DNA from: Gluconobacter cadivus | GTDB taxonomy: Bacteria; Pseudomonadota; Alphaproteobacteria; Acetobacterales; Acetobacteraceae | Reading direction: 5' to 3' | Assembly (NCBI RefSeq): GCF_015244745.1 | Contig: NZ_JABCQI010000009.1 | Span: 62,001 to 126,000 of the forward strand | DNA: 64,000 bases | Shown: one piece after another, positions 43,387 through 51,608 of the stretch | Layout of the letters: every line of letters begins with the position of its first letter | How positions within the stretch are numbered: the stretch's first letter is position 1 | Position numbers and translations under genes: made by a program | The notes under the pieces: generated by a model | What the model saw: only the letters and a program-made list of their open reading frames with translations | What the model was told of the DNA's origin: nothing | Databases searched by the model: none

Positions 43387-44457
43387 ATGATGCGACCACA
43401 GCCTCCCCTGTTCCGCCCTTCCATCCCGATGCCGCACGGTCTGGGAGATCGTGAAGCCGCGATTTTGCGTGAAATCGTCGAGGAATATGTCGAAACGGGT
43501 GAGCCCATCGGCAGCCAGACGCTGGCCCAGCGCCTCCAACCGGCCCTGTCTTCGGCCACGATCCGCAATGTCATGGCAGATCTGGCGCGGGCCGGGCTGC
43601 TGTTCAGCCCGCATGTTTCGGCCGGGCGTCTGCCGACCGAAAAGGGCGTGCGTCTGTTTGTGGATGGCCTGCTCCAGTTTGGCGCGCTGACGGAGGAAGA
43701 CCGCGCCAGCATCGACAGCCGCCTCGATATTCACGGGCGGTCCTATCAGGACATTCTTTCCGAAGCATCGTCCCTGCTGTCGGGTCTGTCTTCCGCTGCC
43801 GGACTCGTGCTCGCGCCGAAATCGGATGCCGCGCTCAAGCATATCGAGTTCGTAGCACTTGGTCCGGGGCGGGTTCTGGTCATTCTGGTGGGTTCGGACG
43901 GGCAGGTTGAGAACCGCATCATCGAGACCCCGCCCGGTGTGCCGCCTTCCGCTCTCGTCGAGGCCGGGAACTATCTGAACGCTCGCCTTGGAGACCTGAC
44001 GCTCGGCACATTGCGTGAGCGGGTTCGCAGCGAAATGGATGCCAGCCGCCATGAACTCGACGCCCTGACAGCCAGTGTGATCGAAAGCGGTCTTGCGACA
44101 TGGGACGCCGACGGGGGGACGCTGTTCGTGAAAGGGCAGGGGAAGCTGCTGGCCGACATCACGGAAATCGAGCGTCTGACGACGATCCGCATGCTGTTCG
44201 ACCATCTGGAGACGCAGGAGACCATGCTCCAGCTTCTGCAACTGGCCGATGCGTCCGAAGGGGTGCGGATCTATATCGGGCGTGAAAGCGGCATGTTCGG
44301 CATGTCGGGCGTGTCCATGATCGTGGCGCCTGCCCGTAACGAGGCCCAGAAAATCGTGGGGGCGATTGGCGTGATCGGCCCGACCCGTCTGAATTACGGG
44401 CGGATCGTGCCTGTTGTGGACTACACGGCGCGGATGGTTGGTCGTCTGCTTGGCTGA
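43387..44457 (+). CDS. hrcA: Heat-inducible transcription repressor HrcA
   Basis: The 356-residue repressor binds CIRCE elements of chaperone operons. The N-terminal winged helix has ILREIVEEYVETGEPIGSQTLAQRL and LSSATIRNVMADLARAGLL. The C-terminal GAF-like part ends with GVIGPTRLNYGRIVPVVDY. ATG 43387 is the best start; longer frames extend into the rph promoter. grpE and dnaK, frequent partners, are not adjacent, and no CIRCE repeat was seen upstream, so this copy does not look self-regulated. Confidence 0.93.
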   Translation: MMRPQPPLFRPSIPMPHGLGDREAAILREIVEEYVETGEPIGSQTLAQRLQPALSSATIRNVMADLARAGLLFSPHVSAGRLPTEKGVRLFVDGLLQFGALTEEDRASIDSRLDIHGRSYQDILSEASSLLSGLSSAAGLVLAPKSDAALKHIEFVALGPGRVLVILVGSDGQVENRIIETPPGVPPSALVEAGNYLNARLGDLTLGTLRERVRSEMDASRHELDALTASVIESGLATWDADGGTLFVKGQGKLLADITEIERLTTIRMLFDHLETQETMLQLLQLADASEGVRIYIGRESGMFGMSGVSMIVAPARNEAQKIVGAIGVIGPTRLNYGRIVPVVDYTARMVGRLLG

Positions 44458-44565
44458 AGGCTGCTGAACGTGTCGGGATGATGGTCCCGGGGTTACGCCT
44501 CTTTCATGAAATGACCTTGTTTAGACGGGGCGACGGAAGGGGCGGAATAATGCTATGCAGGGGGC

Positions 44566-47196
44566 ATGACGCGACGCTCTCTCCGCTCCCGTAACCCTCA
44601 AGGTCCGGGCGCCACGCCACCACGCCCTCCCCGTTTTCGCCGCTACCGGCAGTCCCTGGCGATCATCGCCGGTGTGGGGCTTGTGGGCGTGGCCGGGGCG
44701 GGCATTCTGGGCTGGACGACCTATGCCAAGCTGGTGGCGGATCTGCCCAGCGTGGACAGCCTGCGCGCCTATCAGCCGCCGACCGTCAGCCGCATCTATG
44801 CTGCCGATGACCGTCTGATGGCCGAACTGGCGAACGAACGCCGGATCTTTGTGCCGATCAACGCCATCCCCGAGCGTGTGAAGAATGCCTTCATCGCCAC
44901 GGAAGACCATAATTTCTACACGCATGGCGGTGTGGATTTTATGGCGATCGGCCGTGCGGGCCTGACGGACATTTTCGCGCGTCATGGCCGCCGTCCGCTG
45001 GGAGCTTCGACCATCACCCAGCAGGTGGCGAAGGTCATGCTGCTTAACAGCAACGTCGTGAGCCTCGATCGCAAGATCAAGGAAGCTCTGCTCGCCATGA
45101 AGATGGAGCAGGTGCTGTCCAAGGACAAGATTCTCGAAATCTACCTGAACGGCATCTATCTCGGGAACGGCGCTTATGGTGTCGCCGCGGCCGCGCAGAG
45201 CTATTTCAACAAGCCGCTCGACCAGCTTGATGATGCCGAAGCCGCGTCCCTCGCAGCGCTTCCCAAGTCGCCCACGAACTACAATCCGTTCCTGCATCCG
45301 CAGGCCGCGATGGGACGCCGCAACCTTGTGCTGGACCTGATGGTTGAGGCTGGCGTTCTGACGCGTGAGCAGGCCGATCAGGAAAAGCAGGAGCCGCTGG
45401 TCCCGCAGCAGAAGCAGCGTTTTGGACCTCTGCCGGATTCCGAATGGTTCGGCGAGGAAGTCCGCCGTCAGTTGATCGCCCAGTATGGTCAGGACCGTGC
45501 GGCACAGGGTGGTCTGGAGGTCCATACCAGTCTGGACCAGAACCTTCAGACCACCGAAACGCGTCTGCTGCATGAAGGGCTGATGAATTACGACCGCGCC
45601 CATAGTGGCTGGCGGGGGCCGTTGCGCAACCTGCCGGATATTCAGGATGACGGCTGGGAGAGTGCGCTCGATCATGTCACGCCGCCCGGCGGGATGCTGC
45701 GCGAGTGGCGTCTGGCGGTTGTGCTGCCGGGTGGCACGCATATTGGCTGGATCGAGGACGGCAGCCCCCGCAAAGGCGCGCTCCTTGCGACCGATATCGG
45801 CTGGGCGCGGCGGGCGCATCCGCTGCGTGCCGGGGACGTCATCATGATCGAACCGCAGGAAGGCGGTTCGGCGGCATTACGTCAGATCCCACAGGTCGAA
45901 GGGGCGGCGGTGACGCTGGATGTGCGTACGGGCCGCGTTCTGGCGATGGTCGGCGGCTGGTCGTTCCATGAAAGCCAGTTCAACCGGGCCACGCAGGCGC
46001 TGCGTCAGCCGGGATCGTCCTTCAAGCCTTTCGTCTATCTTGCCGCGATGGAACAGGGGATTTCCCCGTCCGAGCGTTTCGACGATTCGCCCATTTCCTA
46101 TGGCGACTGGCATCCGCAGAACTACGAACATGACAACTGGGGCCCGACGACGCTGCATGACGCGCTGCGCGAAAGCCGCAACCTCGTCACGATCCGTGTC
46201 GCCGCCCATCTCGGCATGAAAGCGGTCGCGGATACGGCTATCCGCGCCGGACTCGTGGCGCAGATGCCGCATGTCCTGCCCGCAGCACTCGGCGCCGTCG
46301 AAACCACCGTCATGCGTGAGGCCGCGGCCTACGCCACGATTGCCAATGGCGGACATATCGTCACGCCGACCCTCGTGGATGACATTCAGGACCGCTCCGG
46401 GAGCGTGCTGTGGCAGGCGGGGGGGCTGAAGCTCGGCACTGCCATGCAGGCTCCGCCCAGCGAACAGCCTGCTCCCACGGACAGAACACCGGCCGATGGT
46501 ACGACACCGCCCGCCGCGCCCACTCCCGTCTCGGCCACGCCCGTACCCGGCAGCGTGTCTGTCCCGTCCCTGACCGACGCGCGTCCGACGCTGGCCAGCG
46601 AGCAGAGCACGTTCCAGATCGTGAAGATGATGCAGGACGTGATCGCCCGGGGCACTGGCCGTATGGCGGGTGTTGGTATCGATCGTCCTATCGCGGGCAA
46701 GACCGGGACCAGTCAGGACTTCCATGACGCCTGGTTTGCCGGGTTCTCCCCCGATATCGTCACGGTGGTCTGGGTTGGTTTCGACACACCCCAGACGCTG
46801 GGCCGCAATTCGGATGGTGGCCGCATTGCCGGGCCGATCTGGAACAAGATCATGAAGGTCGCTCTGGCCAGCCGTCCGAAGCTCGACTTCCGTGTGCCGG
46901 ACGGTATTACGCTGGCCAGCTACGACACGGGGCGCATTTCGGCCGTCGATGGCTTCAAGACCGATCAGGTTCCGGGTGCGTCCGTTGAGCTGCATGGCTT
47001 CGGCGCTGGTACGGAAGCCCTGACTGCCGCCGATACGGGCGCGGACAGCGTGATTTCGGATTCCGAAAGCGGCATGGCCCAGATGCCGGACCAGCCGGGA
47101 GGCGGCACGTCCGGAACCGGGTCGTCCGCAGCGCCGGGACAGGCCCAGAAACCTGCTCCGTCCGATGGTGACATCGGCGTGGGCGGCCTATACTAA
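44566..47196 (+). CDS. mrcA: Penicillin-binding protein 1A
   Basis: The 876-residue class A PBP polymerises and cross-links peptidoglycan. A membrane anchor lies at about residues 30-55. The glycosyltransferase domain has the catalytic Glu at 113 in ATEDHNFYTHGG and the GASTITQQVAKVMLL motif. The transpeptidase has the nucleophile Ser484 in SSFKPF, SRN at 537-539 and KTGT at 712. A Pro/Thr-rich segment of some 60 residues lies between the last two motifs, and a Gly/Ser/Pro-rich tail ends the protein. ATG 44566 closely follows AGGGGGC. It is transcribed toward prfB. Confidence 0.94.
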   Translation: MTRRSLRSRNPQGPGATPPRPPRFRRYRQSLAIIAGVGLVGVAGAGILGWTTYAKLVADLPSVDSLRAYQPPTVSRIYAADDRLMAELANERRIFVPINAIPERVKNAFIATEDHNFYTHGGVDFMAIGRAGLTDIFARHGRRPLGASTITQQVAKVMLLNSNVVSLDRKIKEALLAMKMEQVLSKDKILEIYLNGIYLGNGAYGVAAAAQSYFNKPLDQLDDAEAASLAALPKSPTNYNPFLHPQAAMGRRNLVLDLMVEAGVLTREQADQEKQEPLVPQQKQRFGPLPDSEWFGEEVRRQLIAQYGQDRAAQGGLEVHTSLDQNLQTTETRLLHEGLMNYDRAHSGWRGPLRNLPDIQDDGWESALDHVTPPGGMLREWRLAVVLPGGTHIGWIEDGSPRKGALLATDIGWARRAHPLRAGDVIMIEPQEGGSAALRQIPQVEGAAVTLDVRTGRVLAMVGGWSFHESQFNRATQALRQPGSSFKPFVYLAAMEQGISPSERFDDSPISYGDWHPQNYEHDNWGPTTLHDALRESRNLVTIRVAAHLGMKAVADTAIRAGLVAQMPHVLPAALGAVETTVMREAAAYATIANGGHIVTPTLVDDIQDRSGSVLWQAGGLKLGTAMQAPPSEQPAPTDRTPADGTTPPAAPTPVSATPVPGSVSVPSLTDARPTLASEQSTFQIVKMMQDVIARGTGRMAGVGIDRPIAGKTGTSQDFHDAWFAGFSPDIVTVVWVGFDTPQTLGRNSDGGRIAGPIWNKIMKVALASRPKLDFRVPDGITLASYDTGRISAVDGFKTDQVPGASVELHGFGAGTEALTAADTGADSVISDSESGMAQMPDQPGGGTSGTGSSAAPGQAQKPAPSDGDIGVGGLY

Positions 47197-47235
47197 GGCC
47201 ACCAGAACAGACCCCCCTTATGAGTGGAGGACACT

Positions 47236-48367
47236 ATGTCGGCCGAAACCGAGGCCCTTTCCGTCCAGATCAAGCAGTCGGTGGCACTGCTGAGGAGGCA
47301 TCTTTGACTGGGATGTCGCAACAACACGCCTCGCGGAACTGAACCACCGCGTTGAAGACCCCGACCTTTGGAACGACGCAGACGCTGCCCAGAAGCTGAT
47401 GCGCGAGCGCACGACGCTTGCCAACCAGATCGAAGGCGTCCAGCAGATCGAAGCCGAGGTCGAAGGCACGCTCGAACTGGTCGAACTGGCGGAGATGGAA
47501 GGGGATGACAGCCTCGTTCAGGATGCCGTTCAGACCCTGCGCGCCATTGCCGAAGACGTCCGCAAGCGCGAAATCGAAAGCCTGCTCTCGGGCGAGGCGG
47601 ACAGCAATGACTGTTACGTCGAGGTGAATGCGGGCGCCGGTGGCACGGAAGCTCAGGACTGGGCCGAGATGCTCCTGCGCATGTACACGCGCTGGGCCGA
47701 GCAGCATGGCTACAAGGTCACGTTCATCGAAGGCAGTGAAGGCGAGCAGGCTGGTATCAAGTCCGCGACCATTCAGGTGAGCGGCCCGAACGCCTATGGC
47801 TGGCTCAAGACCGAGGCCGGTGTGCATCGTCTGGTTCGGATCTCGCCGTTCGATGCGGCGGCCCGTCGCCAGACGTCGTTCGCGTCTGTGTGGGTCTATC
47901 CGGTCGTTGATGATTCGATCGAGATCGAGATCAACGATTCGGATCTGCGCGTCGATACGTTCCGGGCCTCGGGCGCGGGTGGACAGCACGTTAACAAAAC
48001 GGATTCGGCCATCCGGATCACCCATATCCCGACCGGGATCGTGGTGGCCTGTCAAACCGACCGTTCGCAGCACCGCAACCGCGCCAAGGCGATGGAAATG
48101 CTGCGGGCCCGAATGTACGAAGCCGAGTTGCAGAAGCGCGAAGCCGCTGCCGCCCAGACGGAAGCCTCCAAAACCGATATCGGCTGGGGACACCAGATCC
48201 GGTCCTACGTTCTGGCGCCCTATCAGCTCGTCAAGGACTTGCGGACGGGTGTGGAGAAGGGAAATCCGGGCGCGGTGCTCGATGGTGCCCTGGACGACTT
48301 CATGTCGGCCTCGCTGGCGCAGAGCGTGGGGGCGACCCGATCGGAAGCCAGTGCCTCGGCCCAGTAA
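47236..48367 (+). CDS. prfB: Peptide chain release factor 2, programmed +1 frameshift
   Basis: Codons 1-23 read from ATG 47236 (GGAGG five bases upstream) and meet an in-frame TGA at 47305-47307. Slipping +1 at CTT-T continues as GAC-TGG-GAT into the long frame to the stop at 48367, giving about 376 residues. The product recognises UGA and UAA stops. The SPF specificity motif is in [10 protein letters not shown] and the catalytic GGQ is at 248-250. Termination at the internal UGA by RF2 itself gives autoregulation. The coding join is 47236-47304 plus 47306-48367. A strong terminator follows. Confidence 0.96.
47293..47308 (+). other. prfB: Programmed +1 frameshift site of prfB
   Basis: AGGAGG (47293-47298) acts as an internal Shine-Dalgarno three bases before CTT-TGA-C (47302-47308). 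Spacing and slippery codon equal the E. coli RF2 site, where the hexamer is AGGGGG. The stimulatory site here is a perfect match to the anti-Shine-Dalgarno core. Confidence 0.93.
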
Positions 48368-48413
48368 GTCCTGTTACGTTTAAGCCCTGTCGGCTTTCAG
48401 ACGGATTCGCTCA

Positions 48414-48451
48414 GGCGCCGGAACAGAAAAACTGTTCCGGCGCCTTTTTTC
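48414..48451 (+). terminator. Intrinsic terminator after prfB
   Basis: GGCGCCGGAACAG and CTGTTCCGGCGCC form a perfect 13-base-pair stem around AAAAA, followed by TTTTTT. It is one of the strongest terminators in the window. Confidence 0.95.
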
Positions 48452-48764
48452 TTGAATCTGTCATAACGCGGTGAAGTGACGTTACGTTCTCAGGATTTCG
48501 GGGAATATTTTTATTTGCCCGGACAGGGCGCAAAGCGCAGAATATGTCCACAATATGAAAAAATCGTTTCGATAAGAGCAATCACCGGCTTGACAGCATG
48601 GGGGTTAGACTGCCCAATCAGCATATCGGGTATGTTCTCACGGCATATGACGCATTCCTATGCGTCTGCAGCGGGAAAGCCTGATGGCAACACAGAAATC
48701 GGGGCACCGCACCCGGCAGATGTGGACCAACGCCGGTGTCAGTGAGGGGTAAGAAGGTTTCGAC
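48452..48764 (+). other. Intergenic leader before the TonB operon
   Basis: The 313 bases between the prfB terminator and the TonB gene contain an 89-codon open frame without a good ribosome site or family resemblance. AAGAAGG lies seven bases before the TonB ATG. The promoter should lie here, possibly near TTGACA at about 48590. I saw no clear Fur-type dyad. Confidence 0.4.
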
Positions 48765-49433
48765 ATGAAGAGCTACGCCGCACAGCAGCGCAAGCCGACA
48801 GACTACATTGTCGCGATCGTCGTGGCCGTGCTGGCTATGGGCGCTGTGATCTATGCGCTTATGAGTGGTGCTGTGAGCAAACTGGTCCAGGAAAAGCCGC
48901 CTATCAAGACGGAAGTGATCAAGGAACAGCCCAAGCCACCGCCGCCACCGCCGCCGCCGCCGCCGCCGCAGATGGAGCAGCCGCCGCCGCCGTATATTCC
49001 GCCGCCGAAGATTTCCGTGCCGCCGCCGCCCAAGGCGATCCAGCGTGTCACTCACGCCAAGCCGCCGCATCCGGTACCGCCCAGCCCGACCCCCTCGCCG
49101 GAGCCCGTTCCGTCTCCGCCGCAGGGACCGCCAGCTGACGCAGTGCCAGATCATCAGGCAGGCGCGCGGCCGATCAACGGTGCACAGGCTGTCTATCCGG
49201 ACGAGGCCATGGAAGAAAACCGCGAAGGTCATGTGACCGCATCGTGTGACATTCTTCCGACAGGCAAGACGGCGAACTGTACCATTACCAGTTCGAGCGG
49301 TGGCCATGAGTTCGTGGAAAGTGCGCTCGACTTCCTTCGTCGGGCCCGTTACCAGCCCGCCGTTGTCAATGGCGTTCCGGTAACAGAGCATCACCACGTC
49401 CTGCACATCGACTTTACGATGGGCGACGACTGA
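48765..49433 (+). CDS. tonB: TonB-family energy transducer
   Basis: The 222-residue protein spans the periplasm and pushes on outer-membrane receptors. A single transmembrane helix lies at about residues 14-36. A Pro-rich rod follows (residues 50-130) with an eleven-proline run encoded by CCG/CCA repeats. The C-terminal TonB domain spans about 140-220, with YPDEAMEENREGHV, two Cys that could pair, and LRRARYQPAVVNGVPV. The downstream ExbB and ExbD genes complete the motor. It may serve both TonB receptors at 1.3 kb and 13.5 kb. Confidence 0.9.
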   Translation: MKSYAAQQRKPTDYIVAIVVAVLAMGAVIYALMSGAVSKLVQEKPPIKTEVIKEQPKPPPPPPPPPPPQMEQPPPPYIPPPKISVPPPPKAIQRVTHAKPPHPVPPSPTPSPEPVPSPPQGPPADAVPDHQAGARPINGAQAVYPDEAMEENREGHVTASCDILPTGKTANCTITSSSGGHEFVESALDFLRRARYQPAVVNGVPVTEHHHVLHIDFTMGDD

Positions 49434-49460
49434 TCTTTCGACTGCCGTCAAACAGAATTG

Positions 49461-49490
49461 CCCTGTCAGGATTTCCAGTCCCTGACAGGG
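49461..49490 (+). promoter_or_regulatory. Intercistronic hairpin between tonB and exbB
   Basis: CCCTGTCAGG and CCTGACAGGG are perfect ten-base complements around a ten-base loop. No T-run follows, so this is not a classic terminator. It may protect or process the mRNA, or reduce downstream expression. Confidence 0.55.
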
Positions 49491-49513
49491 CTCAGAAAAG
49501 GGCCGGTCTCCAT

Positions 49514-50668
49514 ATGGCCGACACCCCATTAAAAGCTCCGGAAACGGGCATCGATAACGAGGATATGGAGTTCATGACCAGACTGTTCCGCCTTCCTGCC
49601 CTTGCCGTTCCGACGAAGGCGCGTGCCGTCCGGGCCAGCGCGCTGGCTCTGACGCTGGCCCTGGCTTCCGGTGCAGTTGCACCGGCCGTCGCTTTCGCCC
49701 AGCCGGCTCCTGCCGACCAGAGCGCTCCTGCAGCCGCTCCGGTTGACCCCTCTACCAACCCGGCACCCCCGGCAACGTCCGCCGATCCGGCTGGCGCTCC
49801 TGGGGCAGCTGCTCCGAATGATGCGGGTGCACCTGCTGCGCCTGCTGACAGTGCCGCTCCGGCAACGGCTCCGGCCGACCAGTCTCCCGCAGCGGCTGCA
49901 ACGCCGGGCGAGAGCGCAACTGCGACGCCGGAAGCTCCTGCTCCGCAGGGTAACCCGTATGGCCTCGGCGCTCTGTGGGCCAATGGCGATGCGATTGCCC
50001 GTGGCGTTCTGATCATCATGGTGATCATGTCCGCTGGTACCTGGATCATCATGGTCATGAAATTCCTGGAGCAGGGCCGTCTGTTTGCTGCCTCCAAGGA
50101 AGCTGCCCGCGAGTTCTGGACCAAGCCGTCCGTTCAGCAGGGTGCTGCTGCTTTGAAGGCGTCTTCTCCGTTCCGCTACATCGCAGAAACGGGTATCGTT
50201 GCCGCAGAGCACCACGAAGGCTCCATGCGTGACTCGATCGACCTGCCGTCCTGGACCGAAATGTCCATCTCGCGCTCGGTCGACACCATCAACACTCGTA
50301 TGCAGGGCGGCCTCGCCTTCCTCGGTACGGTGGGTTCCACGTCGCCGTTCGTCGGTCTGTTCGGTACGGTCTGGGGTATCTATCACGCCCTGACGGCCAT
50401 CGGCATCTCCGGTCAGGCGTCCATCGACAAGGTTGCAGGCCCGGTTGGTGAGTCCCTCATCATGACGGCTATCGGTCTTGCCACTGCTGTTCCGGCCGTG
50501 TTGGGTTACAACCTGCTCGTTCGTCGCAACAAGGGTGCCATGGATCGCGTTCGCAACTTCGCGGCCGACATCCAGTCCGTCCTGATCGGCGGCTTCCGTC
50601 ACGGCGTCAGCCCGGAACAGGGCAGCATGGCTGTTCCGACCACCATCACCACCAGCGAGCGGATCTGA
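49514..50668 (+). CDS. exbB: ExbB/TolQ-family proton channel with long exported N-terminal extension
   Basis: The frame encodes 384 residues from ATG 49514. ATG 49565 and 49574 are alternatives; the last gives a signal-like start MTRLFRLPALAVP. The N terminus has a hydrophobic stretch ending AVAFAQ, then about 85 residues of Ala/Pro/Asp low-complexity sequence. The MotA/TolQ/ExbB domain follows, with a helix at GVLIIMVIMSAGTWIIMVMK, then RYIAETGIVAAEH, TMQ-type FLGTVGSTSPFVGLFGTVWG and ATAVPAVLGYNLLVRR. It forms the pentameric stator with ExbD. The exported linker is far longer than in E. coli ExbB. Confidence 0.9.
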   Translation: MADTPLKAPETGIDNEDMEFMTRLFRLPALAVPTKARAVRASALALTLALASGAVAPAVAFAQPAPADQSAPAAAPVDPSTNPAPPATSADPAGAPGAAAPNDAGAPAAPADSAAPATAPADQSPAAAATPGESATATPEAPAPQGNPYGLGALWANGDAIARGVLIIMVIMSAGTWIIMVMKFLEQGRLFAASKEAAREFWTKPSVQQGAAALKASSPFRYIAETGIVAAEHHEGSMRDSIDLPSWTEMSISRSVDTINTRMQGGLAFLGTVGSTSPFVGLFGTVWGIYHALTAIGISGQASIDKVAGPVGESLIMTAIGLATAVPAVLGYNLLVRRNKGAMDRVRNFAADIQSVLIGGFRHGVSPEQGSMAVPTTITTSERI

Positions 50669-50672
50669 TCCT

Positions 50673-51098
50673 ATGGGAATGAACGTCGGAGGAGGCGGCG
50701 GTGACGACGAGGTGGTGTCGGCAATCAACACCACCCCCCTCGTCGACGTCATGCTGGTGCTGCTGATCATCTTTCTGATCACCATCCCGGTCGCCACACA
50801 CTCGGTGAAGGTCAAGCTGCCGGTCGATGCGAATACGCCTACCCAGACCAGGAAGGGCAACATCGTTCTGGCAGTGAATTCAAACGGCCAGGTGTTCTGG
50901 GACACGACGCCGGTTGCGAACCACACTGACCTGCTGAACCGTCTCGTTGAGGTGGCAAAGCAGAAGCCCCAGCCGCAGATCCAGATCCGCGGTGATCAGG
51001 CTGCCAAGTATCTGGCAGTCGGCCAGGTGGTCGCGACCTGCCAGGAAGCTGGTATCGCCCACGTGGACTTCATTACCGAGCAGCCTCACTCGAACTGA
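50673..51098 (+). CDS. exbD: ExbD/TolR-family protein, first copy
   Basis: The 141-residue protein has a short cytoplasmic start, a single helix (about residues 22-42) and a periplasmic domain. The key Asp that carries protons is in INTTPLVDVMLVLLIIFLI. It lies four bases after exbB. The periplasmic part ends with GIAHVDFITEQ. It should assemble with ExbB inside the pentamer. Confidence 0.93.
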   Translation: MGMNVGGGGGDDEVVSAINTTPLVDVMLVLLIIFLITIPVATHSVKVKLPVDANTPTQTRKGNIVLAVNSNGQVFWDTTPVANHTDLLNRLVEVAKQKPQPQIQIRGDQAAKYLAVGQVVATCQEAGIAHVDFITEQPHSN

Positions 51099-51170
51099 GG
51101 TCGTGTCGGGTCGTTCCGGACAGGGCGGCCCGACAAAGCTTTCACGTCACCTTTTTGGAGAACCGCCGTC

Positions 51171-51605
51171 ATGGGCATGAGCGTCGGATCTGACAGCACG
51201 CACGAAGACGAAGGCATTGTCGATATCAACACCACGCCGTTGATCGACGTGATGCTGGTGCTGCTGATCATGCTGATCATCACCATTCCGCTTCAGACAC
51301 ACTCGGTGGCGATCGATCTGCCTCAGGGCAATCCTCCCCCATCGACCGAACAACCCAAACTCGTGACCGTCAGCATCGGCTACGACAACAGCATTTCCTG
51401 GAACAACGAGCCGATTACGTCCGAGGCGTCTCTTCAGGCTCATTTTCAGGCCGCGGCCGCAATGCCGGACCAGCCTGAAATGCATATCCACCCGGATCGT
51501 CTTGCGGACTACAAGACCGTGGCCCATGTTATGGCAGACGCACAGCGTCTTGGTATGACCAAGCTTGGAATTGTTGGTCTGGATCAGTTCATGGAAGGAC
51601 AGTAA
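51171..51605 (+). CDS. ExbD/TolR-family protein, second copy
   Basis: The 144-residue protein resembles the first ExbD (DINTTPLIDVMLVLLIMLII) but differs over much of the periplasmic domain. The proton-carrying Asp is kept. GGAG lies ten bases upstream of ATG 51171. Paired, diverged ExbD genes behind ExbB also occur in Xanthomonas, where the second copy is needed only for some substrates. A heteromeric ExbD dimer is possible. Confidence 0.92.
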   Translation: MGMSVGSDSTHEDEGIVDINTTPLIDVMLVLLIMLIITIPLQTHSVAIDLPQGNPPPSTEQPKLVTVSIGYDNSISWNNEPITSEASLQAHFQAAAAMPDQPEMHIHPDRLADYKTVAHVMADAQRLGMTKLGIVGLDQFMEGQ

Positions 51606-51608
51606 TTC

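Noticed and set aside
47236-48367. prfB as a frameshifted pseudogene
   Set aside because: The break is exactly at AGGAGG-3-CTTTGAC, the conserved programmed site, and both halves are intact.
48476-48745. Eighty-nine-codon open frame in the TonB leader
   Set aside because: No ribosome site and no plausible domain; probably chance within untranslated sequence.
48939-48996. CCG/CCA microsatellite-like repeat
   Set aside because: It encodes the polyproline rod of TonB and needs no other explanation.
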